In this document: one piece after another, positions 27,665 to 37,222 of the stretch
Layout of the letters: every line of letters begins with the position of its first letter
How positions within the stretch are numbered: the stretch's first letter is position 1
Assembly (NCBI RefSeq): GCF_937129435.1
Contig: NZ_CAKZNF010000089.1
Location: forward strand, 62,001-126,000
DNA: 64,000 nucleotides
Direction of reading: 5' to 3'
Source of the DNA: an uncultured Parasphingopyxis sp.
GTDB lineage: Bacteria; Pseudomonadota; Alphaproteobacteria; Sphingomonadales; Sphingomonadaceae
Notes under the pieces: generated by a model
What the model was told of the DNA's origin: nothing
What the model saw: the letters and a program-made list of their open reading frames with translations, nothing else
The model's database searches: none
Made by a program: the position numbers and the translations under genes

Positions 27665-29164
27665 ATGGCAACCGTAGAGGCCGAAGCACCGGCAAAGAGC
27701 GACACGCCCACCGTCCACCTGCATTTGGGCCATGACGCCCGCACATCCGGTGCCGGCGGCACGCACGAACACCTGCACCCGGTCAGCCAGACGGTGCAGG
27801 CCGAAATCCCGCTGGCCGGAGCGGCCGAGGTGAACGAGGCGGTGGCCAAGGCCGAGGCCGTGCGCGAGGAGTGGCGCCGCACCTCGCCAGAAGAGCGCCG
27901 TACCATTCTCAATCGGCTCGCCGATCTGCTTGTTGAGAACAAGGCGGAACTCGCACGCATGGCTGCGCTCGACGGGGGCACGACGCTGATGGTTGGCGAG
28001 CGCGGCGTTGACACCGCGGTCGGCTGGACGCGCTATTATGCCGGCTGGTGCGACAAGCTGACCGGCGAGCTGATGAGCACCTTCGATACTCGCGGCGAAT
28101 TTTCGTACAGCGTGCCCGAGCCGATCGGCATTGTCGGCATCATTATCACCTGGAACGGGCCGCTGATCTCGCTCGGCATGAAGGTGGCCGCGGCGCTTGC
28201 CGCCGGCAATTGCGTCATCTGTAAACCGGCGGAAATCACCCCCTTTGCGCCCGAAATGTTCGCACGGTTGTGCAAGGAAGCCGGCGTGCCTGACGGGGTG
28301 CTCTCGATCTTTCCCGGCACTGCGGAGGCAGGCGAGGCGATCGTGCGACACAAGGCGATCCGTAAGATCAGCTTCACCGGCGGACCGATCACCGCCCGCA
28401 AGATCCTCGAGGCTTGCGCCGAGGAGATCAAGCCGACGGTGATGGAGCTCGGCGGCAAATCGGCGAGCCTCGTTTTCCCTGATTGCGATATCCAAGCCGC
28501 CGCCGAACGCGCGGTGTTCTGGACGGTCGGCTGCCTTGCCGGTCAGGGCTGTGCTCTGCCGACACGACAGCTCGTCCACGCCGATGTCTATGACGATTTC
28601 ATCGCAAGGCTCGAGGCGATCATTGCGAAATTCAAGGTCGGCGATCCGCTCGACCCCGAGGTCATGGTCGGTCCGGTCATCAACAGCGCGGCGACCGAGC
28701 GCATCCTCGGCATGTTCGAGCGCGCAAAGGCCGACAATGCAGGCAAGTTCCTGCTCGGTGGGGGCAGGTGCGAAGGCGAACTCGCCAGCGGCAATTTCAT
28801 TGAGCCGACGCTCATCGTGGACGCCGATCCCGATCACGAGATTTCGCAGGTCGAGATTTTCGGTCCCGCCGTGGTCGTCATGAAGTTCGAGACCGAGGAC
28901 GAAGCCGTCGCCATCGCCAACAACAGCGAATACGGCCTCGCCGCCTATATCCAGTCGAACGACATCCAGCGCGTGCACAGGCTGTCCGAGCGGCTGAATG
29001 CCGGCGGCGTCTATGTGAATGGCGGGTTCCAGATCAACCCGCACACGCCGTTCGGCGGCGTGGGAATTTCCGGCTTCGGCAAGGAAGGCGGAAAAGCCGG
29101 TATCGACGAATTCCTCCACTACAAGACCGTCACCGTTGGCGTTGGCGCGCCGATCTTCGGTTGA
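27665..29164 (+). CDS. Aldehyde dehydrogenase
   Basis: ITWNGPLISLGMKVAAALAAGNCVICKPAE; VMELGGKSASLVF; QGCALPTRQLVH (catalytic Cys); EIFGPAVVV. Confidence 0.95.
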   Translation: MATVEAEAPAKSDTPTVHLHLGHDARTSGAGGTHEHLHPVSQTVQAEIPLAGAAEVNEAVAKAEAVREEWRRTSPEERRTILNRLADLLVENKAELARMAALDGGTTLMVGERGVDTAVGWTRYYAGWCDKLTGELMSTFDTRGEFSYSVPEPIGIVGIIITWNGPLISLGMKVAAALAAGNCVICKPAEITPFAPEMFARLCKEAGVPDGVLSIFPGTAEAGEAIVRHKAIRKISFTGGPITARKILEACAEEIKPTVMELGGKSASLVFPDCDIQAAAERAVFWTVGCLAGQGCALPTRQLVHADVYDDFIARLEAIIAKFKVGDPLDPEVMVGPVINSAATERILGMFERAKADNAGKFLLGGGRCEGELASGNFIEPTLIVDADPDHEISQVEIFGPAVVVMKFETEDEAVAIANNSEYGLAAYIQSNDIQRVHRLSERLNAGGVYVNGGFQINPHTPFGGVGISGFGKEGGKAGIDEFLHYKTVTVGVGAPIFG

Positions 29165-29174
29165 GGAGCAAAGC

Positions 29175-29963
29175 ATGACTTTCGATCCGAACCAGCAGTT
29201 CGACCTCACGGGCAAGGTCGCCATCGTCACCGGCGCGGGCGGGCGCGGCAACTCGATCGGCGCCGCCTATGCCAAAGGTCTCGCCAAGGCGGGAGCGAGC
29301 GTGATCGTTGCCGATCTCAACGGCGAGGGAGCCGAAAGCGTCGCCGCTGACATCAACGCCGATGGCGGAACGGCAAAGGCGGTGCAGGTCGACATCACCG
29401 ACGAGGCCAGCGTCGCTGCGATGATGGAAGCCACCAAGGAGGCTTTTGGCGGCCTCGATATCCTCGTCAACAATGCCGCGCTGATGGTCGAAGCGGTCGG
29501 CACGCCGGCGATCCAGACCGAAGTCGCCGATTTCGAGAAGCTGATGAAGGTCAATGTCACGGGCGCGCTGATCTGCGCGAAGGCGGCTGTGCCATTGTTC
29601 AAGGAACGCGGCGGCGGCAAGATCGTCAATCAGCTTTCCGCCGGCGCATGGCCCGCCCAGACCACTTATGGGGTGTCGAAAATCGCGCTCCACGGCTTGA
29701 CGCAAACGCTGGCGACCGAGCTCGGGCCGTTGAACGTGAACGTGAACGCGATCGCGCCCGGGATGACCATGTCGGATGCGGGTGCCGCGCTCACACCACC
29801 CGACAGCCCCTTCGTCAAAGCTGTCGAATCGCGCTGCGTCCTGCGTCCGCGCGGCCAGCCCGACGAGCTGGTCGGGGCGCTGATGCTGCTCTGCTCGCCG
29901 GCCGGCGACTGGATGAGCGGCCAGTCGCTCAATGTCGATGGCGGTTTCATTCTACGCAATTAG
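29175..29963 (+). CDS. SDR family oxidoreductase
   Basis: TGAGGRGNSIGAAYA, NNAA, YGVSKIALHGLTQ. Confidence 0.9.
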   Translation: MTFDPNQQFDLTGKVAIVTGAGGRGNSIGAAYAKGLAKAGASVIVADLNGEGAESVAADINADGGTAKAVQVDITDEASVAAMMEATKEAFGGLDILVNNAALMVEAVGTPAIQTEVADFEKLMKVNVTGALICAKAAVPLFKERGGGKIVNQLSAGAWPAQTTYGVSKIALHGLTQTLATELGPLNVNVNAIAPGMTMSDAGAALTPPDSPFVKAVESRCVLRPRGQPDELVGALMLLCSPAGDWMSGQSLNVDGGFILRN

Positions 29964-29972
29964 GAGGCGGTA

Positions 29973-30779
29973 ATGAGCCTGTTCGATCTCTCCGGCATAA
30001 TCGCGGTCGTAACCGGCTCGACCAAGGGCATCGGGCGCGGCATCGCCGAGCAGTTGGTTGCGCATGGCGCAAAGGTCGTGATCTCGAGCCGCACCCAAGC
30101 CGACTGCAAGCTGACCGTAGAGGAAATCAACGAGGCCGCCGGATCGGAAGTTGCCCGTTATGCCACATGCGATCTCGACGATCGCGCCGATATCGAGCGT
30201 TTCGCCAAAGACGCCATCGCCGCTTTTGGCAAGGTCGACCTGCTCGTCTCCAACGCCGCCGCGCTCGCCTTTATCGGACCGGCTGAAGACACGCCCGAGG
30301 AACAATTCACTCGCGTCCTCAACACGAATGTCCATCACAATTTCCGGCTCTGCAACGCGTTTCGGGACGCACTCGCGACAACGCGGGGGAGCCTGATCCT
30401 GATCGGGTCGATCGCCGGACACTCGCCGGGCTACAACCTCTTCTCCTATGGCGCGGCGAAAGCTGCCGTGGCGCATATGACGCGCAGCCTGGCGGACGAA
30501 TATGTGAAGCAGGGCATCCGCGTGAATTGCGTCTCACCGGGCTTCATCCGCAGTTATACGTCCGGTCCCATTTTCGAGCAGGAGGAAGCGCTCGGCGCGA
30601 TCGTCTCGTCGATACCGCTGAGAAGACCAGGCGAGCCCGAGGACATTGCGGGCGCCGTGATCTTTCTCGCGAGCGCGGCGGGCAGCTATGTCGTCGGCCA
30701 GACGATCATCGTCGATGGCGGCCGTGTGGCGCTTTCCGCGCCACCCGCCAGCACCGAATCGCTGAGCGCGTCTCGCTGA
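29973..30779 (+). CDS. SDR family oxidoreductase
   Basis: TGSTKGIGRGIA, SNAAAL, YGAAKAAVAHMTR. Confidence 0.92.
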   Translation: MSLFDLSGIIAVVTGSTKGIGRGIAEQLVAHGAKVVISSRTQADCKLTVEEINEAAGSEVARYATCDLDDRADIERFAKDAIAAFGKVDLLVSNAAALAFIGPAEDTPEEQFTRVLNTNVHHNFRLCNAFRDALATTRGSLILIGSIAGHSPGYNLFSYGAAKAAVAHMTRSLADEYVKQGIRVNCVSPGFIRSYTSGPIFEQEEALGAIVSSIPLRRPGEPEDIAGAVIFLASAAGSYVVGQTIIVDGGRVALSAPPASTESLSASR

Positions 30780-30791
30780 GCTACGGTTCGC

Positions 30792-31412
30792 TCAGCCTTT
30801 AAGCGCCGGAGCATCGAGGATCGACGCGCTGTCCGTGATTGTGGCGAGCAAAGGCAGATGCATGGTGATCTGAAACTGGTGACTTTCCGCCGTCCCGCCA
30901 GCCGTACAATCTTCCGCCAGCACGACCTGATAGCCAAGTCCGATCGCTTCGGTGCAGCCGCCAGGCAGCGCGATATTGGTCGAAACGCCCGCGAAGACCA
31001 CCGTGTCGATGCCGAAGCTGCGCAGCGTCGCATCGAGCGATGTCCCCGTGAAGGGCGACATGCCGTGGTGGCGCGCGCTGACGATATCCGTTTCGCCGAC
31101 CACAATATCGTCATGGATGGCCGCAGCGGCCGTTCCGTCCTCGTTGATGCGCTCCTTCAGGATGCGGTGGGCCAGCCGGCAATTGTCGTTCCAGCCGGCA
31201 AAGACCCTGCGCGCGCTGATCGTGCAATGGACGACCGGCATGCCCGCTTTGCGGAAACCCTCGGCCAGCGTGTTGATCTTCGGGATAATTCCGCGTGCCC
31301 CGGCCTGCCTGATGAGCGGCGAATCATTATAGGCGGGGTTGGTGATGGTGTTCTGCACCTCGGAGATAACCAGCGCAGGGTTTCGTCCCGCCTCTAAACC
31401 GATAACCGGCAT
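30792..31412 (-). CDS. Isochorismatase-like cysteine hydrolase
   Basis: ALVISEVQNTIT; FGIDTVVFAGVSTNIALPGGCTEAIGLGYQVVLAEDCTAG. Confidence 0.85.
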   Translation of the reverse strand: MPVIGLEAGRNPALVISEVQNTITNPAYNDSPLIRQAGARGIIPKINTLAEGFRKAGMPVVHCTISARRVFAGWNDNCRLAHRILKERINEDGTAAAAIHDDIVVGETDIVSARHHGMSPFTGTSLDATLRSFGIDTVVFAGVSTNIALPGGCTEAIGLGYQVVLAEDCTAGGTAESHQFQITMHLPLLATITDSASILDAPALKG

Positions 31413-31425
31413 ATATCCCTCCACT

Positions 31426-31444
31426 TATCTAACCTAGTTATTTA
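31426..31444. promoter_or_regulatory. Operator-like palindrome, site 5 (tatCTAACctaGTTATtta)
   Basis: Between divergent isochorismatase-like (start 31412) and SDR (start about 31460) genes. Confidence 0.85.
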
Positions 31445-31459
31445 TCTGTTGACTGACCG

Positions 31460-32365
31460 ATGCGGTATTTGCAAGCCAGTGCCATGGCCGTGCCCGCCCA
31501 TCATATCATCGCCGAACCGCCACCGTTCGAACAGCCGCCCTATCCCGGCGATATTTTCGATCGACGAACCGTTCTCGTCACCGGTGGCGGTTCCGGTATG
31601 GGGCTCGCCATGGGAATCGCCTTTGCCCAAGGCGGCGCCTCGGTCGGTGTGATGGGCCGCTCGATCGAAAGGGCCAAGGAGGGGGCGGCCAAGATCGCCG
31701 CACTTGGCGTTCCGGTCCATGCCGCGAGCTGCGACGTGCGTGACCCCGACCAGGTCGCCACCGCATTCGACGCGATCGAAAAGGTACTCGGGCCGGTGTC
31801 GCTGCTGGCCAACAATGCCGGCGCCAACTTCCCGGTACTGACCGAGAATATGTCGATCAACGCCTGGAACGCGGTTACCCGAATCGCCATCGACGGGACC
31901 TTCCTGTGCTCGGCCGAATTCGCGCGGCGGCGCGAAGCCGCGGGCGAGGGCGGCGCGATCGTCAACAACAGTGCCCAATATATCTGGACGGGCTTTCCCG
32001 GCGATGCCCATTCCGCCGCGGCAAAGACGGCGCAGGCGACGATGACGCGCAAGCTCGCGCAGGACTGGGCGCCGCTCGGCATTCGTGTCAACGCCGTCGC
32101 CGCCGGATTCTTCCCACATGAAAGCTCTACCAACGGCAACGATCCGGAAGCCATCGCGCCGCTACAGAACATGATCCCCGCCGGCCGCACGGGGAAGACA
32201 CACGAATTCGGCTGGCTGTCGGCGCTGCTCTGCTCGCCATTGATGGACGGCGTGACCGGACAGGTGATCCTGCAGGACGGCGGCGAGTCGCTGCGTCGGT
32301 CGCTGATGATGCCCGATTTCGTACCGCCGCGCGAACGCGAAGACGGCCCATGGGGGTGGAAATGA
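31460..32365 (+). CDS. SDR family oxidoreductase
   Basis: TGGGSGMGLAMG, NNAG, SAAAKTAQATMTRKLAQDW; start codon uncertain. Confidence 0.88.
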   Translation: MRYLQASAMAVPAHHIIAEPPPFEQPPYPGDIFDRRTVLVTGGGSGMGLAMGIAFAQGGASVGVMGRSIERAKEGAAKIAALGVPVHAASCDVRDPDQVATAFDAIEKVLGPVSLLANNAGANFPVLTENMSINAWNAVTRIAIDGTFLCSAEFARRREAAGEGGAIVNNSAQYIWTGFPGDAHSAAAKTAQATMTRKLAQDWAPLGIRVNAVAAGFFPHESSTNGNDPEAIAPLQNMIPAGRTGKTHEFGWLSALLCSPLMDGVTGQVILQDGGESLRRSLMMPDFVPPREREDGPWGWK

Positions 32366-32865
32366 CGGGCTGGCTCGAAGGCAAAGCGGTGCGCGTAATC
32401 GGAAGCGATCCCGCACTTGCCGATGCGTTAGCCAAGGCGGGTGCGACCATCGTGACGGACGACACGGCGGACTGCCTTGTCCATGTCGCCCGGGCCGAAC
32501 AGACAAGGCTGGCGCATCACCTGTCTTACGACGAATGGCGCGGCGCGATAGCTGCCGGTCTCGACAGCCGCTTCGAAGCGGCCAAGGCGTTCAACGGAGC
32601 CAAGCGCAAAGCGGGCAGCGGCGGGGCGATCCTGTTCATCGGCTCGCCCGAGCAGCAGGCTGGCGCAGAACAGGCGGCAGCTGCGGGCGCACTCGGCAAT
32701 TTGACCAAATCGCTCGCCGTCGAATGGGCGCGCGACGGCGTCAGGGTGAATACCGTGCTGACGAACGATGGCGGACCCGCGCTTGGTGCGATGGCGGCCT
32801 ATTTGCTCAGTGATTATGCGGCCTATGTGACGGGCGCGGTCATGGGCATCGGGGTGGACGATTGA
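32350..32865 (+). CDS. Degenerate SDR-like protein (probable pseudoenzyme)
   Basis: SDR-like C-terminal half LTKSLAVEWARDGVRVNTVL but no TGxxxGxG and no YxxxK; lies between two intact SDR genes and overlaps the first. Confidence 0.7.
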   Translation: MGVEMTGWLEGKAVRVIGSDPALADALAKAGATIVTDDTADCLVHVARAEQTRLAHHLSYDEWRGAIAAGLDSRFEAAKAFNGAKRKAGSGGAILFIGSPEQQAGAEQAAAAGALGNLTKSLAVEWARDGVRVNTVLTNDGGPALGAMAAYLLSDYAAYVTGAVMGIGVDD

Positions 32866-32890
32866 GACGGTTTCCCCTGGGAGAGGCGAT

Positions 32891-33778
32891 ATGACCATGG
32901 AATTGCAGGACCGGATCCGGCTCGACGGCCAGGTTGCGCTTGTCACCGGCGGAGGAGGCGGCATCGGCCGCGCCATCGCATTGCGGCTGGCCGAGGCGGG
33001 CGCAAATGTGGCCATCGCCGACATCGTGCCGGAACGCTGCGACGAAGTTGCCGAACGCGTTCGCGAAATGGGACGCGAAGCGCTTCCCCGGCCAACCGAT
33101 GTCATGGATACCGATCAGGTGCGCGCCTTCGTCGCAGAGGCGGCCGAGACATTCGGCCGCATCGACATCCTGATCAACAATGCGGGCGGCGTCAGCGGGC
33201 GGCCTTTTCTCGATCAGAGCGAGGGCAGCTGGCGGCGCCATATCGATATCAATCTGCTCAGCATGCTCGCGGCGACTTCGGCGGCCATACCCGTCATGAT
33301 TGCGGGCGCGGAAGGCGGATCGATCGTCAACGTCTCCAGCATCGAAGCCGTCCGCGCCGCACCGGGATTTGCCGTTTATGCCGCCTGCAAGGCCGGGGTG
33401 AACAGCTTTACGCGAACCATGGCCGTCGAACTTGCCGAGCACGACATCCGGGTTAATTGCATCGCGCCCGATCATACGGTGACGCCCGGCACACGCGGCA
33501 ACCGCGCTGGCCCGGTCGACAAAGCGGCTTGGACGGAACTTGGCGCCGTTGCGCAGGATGCGATGGACCGTCTGATTCCGTTGGGCCGCGAAGGCATCGA
33601 CGGCGAATGCGGCGATGCGGCGGTGTTCCTCTGCTCGGAACTCGCCAGCTATGTGACCGGCACGATCCTGCCGGTCGACGGCGGCACATGGGCGGCATCG
33701 GGATGGGTGCGCGATCCCGATGGCGATTGGACGCTGAACCAGGGTTTGAAATTCGTCCGCCGGGAGAGACGTGAATGA
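32891..33778 (+). CDS. SDR family oxidoreductase
   Basis: TGGGGGIGRAIA, NNAGG, YAACKAGVNSFTR. Confidence 0.93.
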   Translation: MTMELQDRIRLDGQVALVTGGGGGIGRAIALRLAEAGANVAIADIVPERCDEVAERVREMGREALPRPTDVMDTDQVRAFVAEAAETFGRIDILINNAGGVSGRPFLDQSEGSWRRHIDINLLSMLAATSAAIPVMIAGAEGGSIVNVSSIEAVRAAPGFAVYAACKAGVNSFTRTMAVELAEHDIRVNCIAPDHTVTPGTRGNRAGPVDKAAWTELGAVAQDAMDRLIPLGREGIDGECGDAAVFLCSELASYVTGTILPVDGGTWAASGWVRDPDGDWTLNQGLKFVRRERRE

Positions 33779-34203
33779 ACTTAGGCCCGGAGGATATTGA
33801 AGCGATCCGCGCCCTGATCACGCGCTACAATATTGCCGCCGACCGGGGCCGGATTGCCGAACTTGCGGCCTGCTTTGCTAGGGACGGACAGCTCGACTTT
33901 CCGGGACGAAGCGGCAAGGGTCGCGACGGCATCGTCGAGGCCCTGACGTCGGGCGAACGCAACCCTGCTCTCACCCTCACCCGCCATCATCTGACAACGA
34001 TGGAGCTTCTGCCAGGCGCCGATACCGATCACGCCGTCGGCCGCGTCTATTTCTTCGTGATCACCAATGCCGGGCTCGATCACAGCGGCGTCTATGTCGA
34101 TCAATATATTCGGATCGCAGGTCAGTGGCTGATCGCCCACCGCGAGGCCCGCATCGATTGGCAGGCGGAAGCCAGTCTCAATCGGCCGATGGTGACGCGG
34201 TGA
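33775..34203 (+). CDS. SnoaL-like / NTF2-fold protein
   Basis: IEAIRALITRYNIAADRGRIAELAACFARDGQLDFPGRSGKGRDGI pattern; ATGA overlap with upstream gene. Confidence 0.78.
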   Translation: MNLGPEDIEAIRALITRYNIAADRGRIAELAACFARDGQLDFPGRSGKGRDGIVEALTSGERNPALTLTRHHLTTMELLPGADTDHAVGRVYFFVITNAGLDHSGVYVDQYIRIAGQWLIAHREARIDWQAEASLNRPMVTR

Positions 34204-35366
34204 CCGCGATGCCGCTCGGTGCCGAGGAACTGGTCGCCCGGGCGCAGGAGCACGCAAAGCTAGACGATTGGGGCGAGCCGCCATTCCGCGACGCGCTCGA
34301 CATATTGTGCCGCTCCTTTGTTGCGGAGAGCGGAGCGACACCCGAGCAGACCGCCATCTTCAAAGCGCAATTGCTGGCCCTCCTCGTCAAGCGGCTGCGC
34401 TTCTATGCCGATCGTGCCACTCATCCGGAAATTGCCGCGCAACGAATCGAAACGCCGCTCTTTGTCATCGGCTTCCCGCGTTCGGGAACGACGATCCTCC
34501 ATGCACTGCTTGCGTCGGACCCTCGCGCACGAAGTCCGCTATCCTGGGAGCTCGCCGAACCGTCGCCACCGCCACGGTCCGACACTTTCACGAGCGATCC
34601 TCGCATCGCCCGGCAGCAAGCGGCGATCGAAATGCTGCCCGCAACCTTCCGCGCGATGCACGCAATGGGTGCAACATTGCCAGACGAATGCAACGCGATC
34701 ATGCAGCTTGCCTTCCGGTCGCTGAATTTCGCGGCATCGCGGCCCCTTCCCTCCTACCAGGGCTGGCTGCTCGAAACCGACATGGCACCGGCGTTCAGCG
34801 TCCATCGCCACATGCTGCAGCACCTGCAGGCCTTTGCACCGCGCGACAATTGGGTGCTGAAAGCGCCGCCGCACCTCTTCCACCTCGACGCGCTCTTCGC
34901 GGCCTATCGCGACGCGCGGATCGTCTTCACCCACCGTGATCCCGCGTCGATCATGGCGTCCAATGCGAGCTTGATCAGCTTCCTCCACGAGATGACGGGA
35001 AACGCGGTGGACAAGAAGAAACTGGGTTCCGACGAAACAGCCAAGTGGAAGCTCGGCATGGATCGCACCATGCGCTTTCGCGATGCCCATCCACAACTCG
35101 CCGATCGATTCGTCGATGTCCAATATGCCGATCTGATACGCGATCCCCTCGCTTTGGTCGAAGTGGTCTACGACCATTTCGGGTTCGCCACGGATGCCGA
35201 TGCGATCTCGGCCATGAAAGGCTTCATCGCCGCCAACCGCCAGGGCAAGCACGGTGCACATCACTATACTGCCGAAGAATTCGGCTTGAGCCGCGCCGGA
35301 CTGCACGAGAGCTTTGCCGACTATATCGAACGTTATTCCGTGGCGCTTGCTGGGGAGGCAGGATGA
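34200..35366 (+). CDS. Sulfotransferase family protein
   Basis: PAPS-binding-like GFPRSGTTILHALLASDPRARSPLSWEL; IVFTHRDPASIMAS; GTG start at 34200 (alternative ATG at 34209). Confidence 0.87.
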   Translation: MTAMPLGAEELVARAQEHAKLDDWGEPPFRDALDILCRSFVAESGATPEQTAIFKAQLLALLVKRLRFYADRATHPEIAAQRIETPLFVIGFPRSGTTILHALLASDPRARSPLSWELAEPSPPPRSDTFTSDPRIARQQAAIEMLPATFRAMHAMGATLPDECNAIMQLAFRSLNFAASRPLPSYQGWLLETDMAPAFSVHRHMLQHLQAFAPRDNWVLKAPPHLFHLDALFAAYRDARIVFTHRDPASIMASNASLISFLHEMTGNAVDKKKLGSDETAKWKLGMDRTMRFRDAHPQLADRFVDVQYADLIRDPLALVEVVYDHFGFATDADAISAMKGFIAANRQGKHGAHHYTAEEFGLSRAGLHESFADYIERYSVALAGEAG

Positions 35367-36418
35367 CCGACCACTTTGCGATGGGCCTCGCGCCCGAACA
35401 GGACCATGCGCTCACCGAGGCGTTCCCCGACGATCCAAGCGTTGCCGAGACGATGAACCTCTGGGTCTATGATGCCGAGCGCGACATCGGTCTCAACATC
35501 CACCCCCGGATCGCGAATGGCACCATGGCGGCGGCCGCGACCCTGTTCCTCCCCGACGGCAAGATCCTCCGCAGCCGGCTCGATGAGCCGGCACGGTTCA
35601 ATGACGGCGCGGCACCCCGCAGTTCCCGGGTCGCCTATCGTTGCGAGACACCCTTTCGACGCTGGCGTTATTCAATTGACGATCTCCCCGCCTTCGCCAC
35701 GTCCGATACCGAGCAGGTTCAGGGCGTGGCCCCCGAAGAAACGCCTGGTGCATTGTTTTCCGTCGAGCTCGAGGCGGAGTGCGCGGCGCCGGCATGGCGT
35801 AACGGCACGCTGACGACCGAAGCCGGACAAGGCATGGAAGGGCCTGCGGGCCTGTGGATTGCAGGGCGTACGAGCAAGGGCATGCACCCCGACAGCTTCC
35901 GCTACGACCAACTTGTGCGCGCGTGCGGCGAGATTCGGGTCGACGGCCGGACATTGCCATTCGACGGCGTTGGTTTGCGCTGCCATGTCCGCGGCAGCCG
36001 GGATCTCAAAGGCATGGCGGGCACATGCTGGATGAGCGGCCTCTTCCCCAGCGGCAGGGGGTTCGGCGTCCTCGTCAATATCGGCGAAGACGGGCGCTAC
36101 GCCTTTTCCGAAGCCTGTGTCACCGACGGAACGCGGCTCGAGCCCGCACGCGTCCTGCGATTCCCCCATTCGCACCGGGAAGCCGAGGAGGGGTCATACT
36201 GGCTGCAACTGGCGACCGACGCACATGGGATGGTCGATATCGAAGGCACGGATGTTCGCGCCTTTTACTGGTCGATGCCCGCATGGGACGCGCCAGCGGC
36301 GGGCATCGCGCCCGTCTATGCGCGCCATGCCGAAGCCGGGGTGCTGATGAAGCAGGCCATCGCCCGCTACGCATGGGATGGCGAGATCGGATACGGCCAT
36401 GATGAACGGTCGGGCTGA
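35363..36418 (+). CDS. Uncharacterised protein (possibly DUF7064/DUF7065-type)
   Basis: Intact ORF with ATGA overlap to the sulfotransferase; family guess from overall style only. Confidence 0.55.
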   Translation: MTDHFAMGLAPEQDHALTEAFPDDPSVAETMNLWVYDAERDIGLNIHPRIANGTMAAAATLFLPDGKILRSRLDEPARFNDGAAPRSSRVAYRCETPFRRWRYSIDDLPAFATSDTEQVQGVAPEETPGALFSVELEAECAAPAWRNGTLTTEAGQGMEGPAGLWIAGRTSKGMHPDSFRYDQLVRACGEIRVDGRTLPFDGVGLRCHVRGSRDLKGMAGTCWMSGLFPSGRGFGVLVNIGEDGRYAFSEACVTDGTRLEPARVLRFPHSHREAEEGSYWLQLATDAHGMVDIEGTDVRAFYWSMPAWDAPAAGIAPVYARHAEAGVLMKQAIARYAWDGEIGYGHDERSG

Positions 36419-36427
36419 TTCTTCGCG

Positions 36428-37222
36428 TCAGCGGCCGCTATAGGAGGGCTTGCGCCGGTTTTTAACGGCGTCGAGGCCCTCGGCAAAATCCTCGCTGTCG
36501 ATAAGGATCGCCTGGTTCGCGACATTGGCCGTCCATTCCGCTTCCATCGTCGTTTCAAGCCCGCGATGGAGCGCTTCCTTGATCGCGGCATAGCCGAGCG
36601 GAGCGATTTCGGCGCATTCGGCGGCGAATTCACGCCCGCGCTCGTCGAGCGTCTCGCCCGGCACGACCTCCGACACGAGCCCGATCCTGAGCGCTTCGTC
36701 CGCTTTCACTCGTCGCCCTCGCAGGCACATTTCCTTCGCCCGCGCCAGGCCGACGATGCGCGGCAGCAGGAACATCCCGCCGAGCGGCGGTAGAATCCCG
36801 AGATTGATCCAGCTCTCCTGGAACATCGCGTCTTCGGACGCGATGCGAAAGTCGCAGGCGAGCGCCAGTTCGCAGCCGACCGTGACGGCCGCCCCACTCA
36901 CCAGCGCGATGGTCGGCTTGGGGCAACGATAGAGGCGGCGGGCGGCTCCCTGGAAATGGGTGTAGATGGTCGACTTAATCTGTGCCGGCGGCGTGCGGGT
37001 GAGTTCATCGAGAAAGGTGAAATCGGCACCGGCCGAAAAGTGCTTTCCCTCGCCCCGCAGGATGAGCGCGCGAACGCTATCGTCGGTCTCGAGGCTGTCG
37101 AGCGCACTGCACAATTCACGCAGCGTTTGCGGGCGCGAGGTATTGTTGGCGTCGGCCCGGTCGAAGCTGATCGTGCCGATGCCGTCTTCGATGGCGATCG
37201 CGATGTCTTCGAAATCAGCCAT
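36428..37222 (-). CDS. Enoyl-CoA hydratase/isomerase (crotonase)
   Basis: ALILRGEGKHFSAGADFTFL; PTIALVSGAAVTVGCELALACDFRIAS. Confidence 0.9.
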   Translation of the reverse strand: MADFEDIAIAIEDGIGTISFDRADANNTSRPQTLRELCSALDSLETDDSVRALILRGEGKHFSAGADFTFLDELTRTPPAQIKSTIYTHFQGAARRLYRCPKPTIALVSGAAVTVGCELALACDFRIASEDAMFQESWINLGILPPLGGMFLLPRIVGLARAKEMCLRGRRVKADEALRIGLVSEVVPGETLDERGREFAAECAEIAPLGYAAIKEALHRGLETTMEAEWTANVANQAILIDSEDFAEGLDAVKNRRKPSYSGR

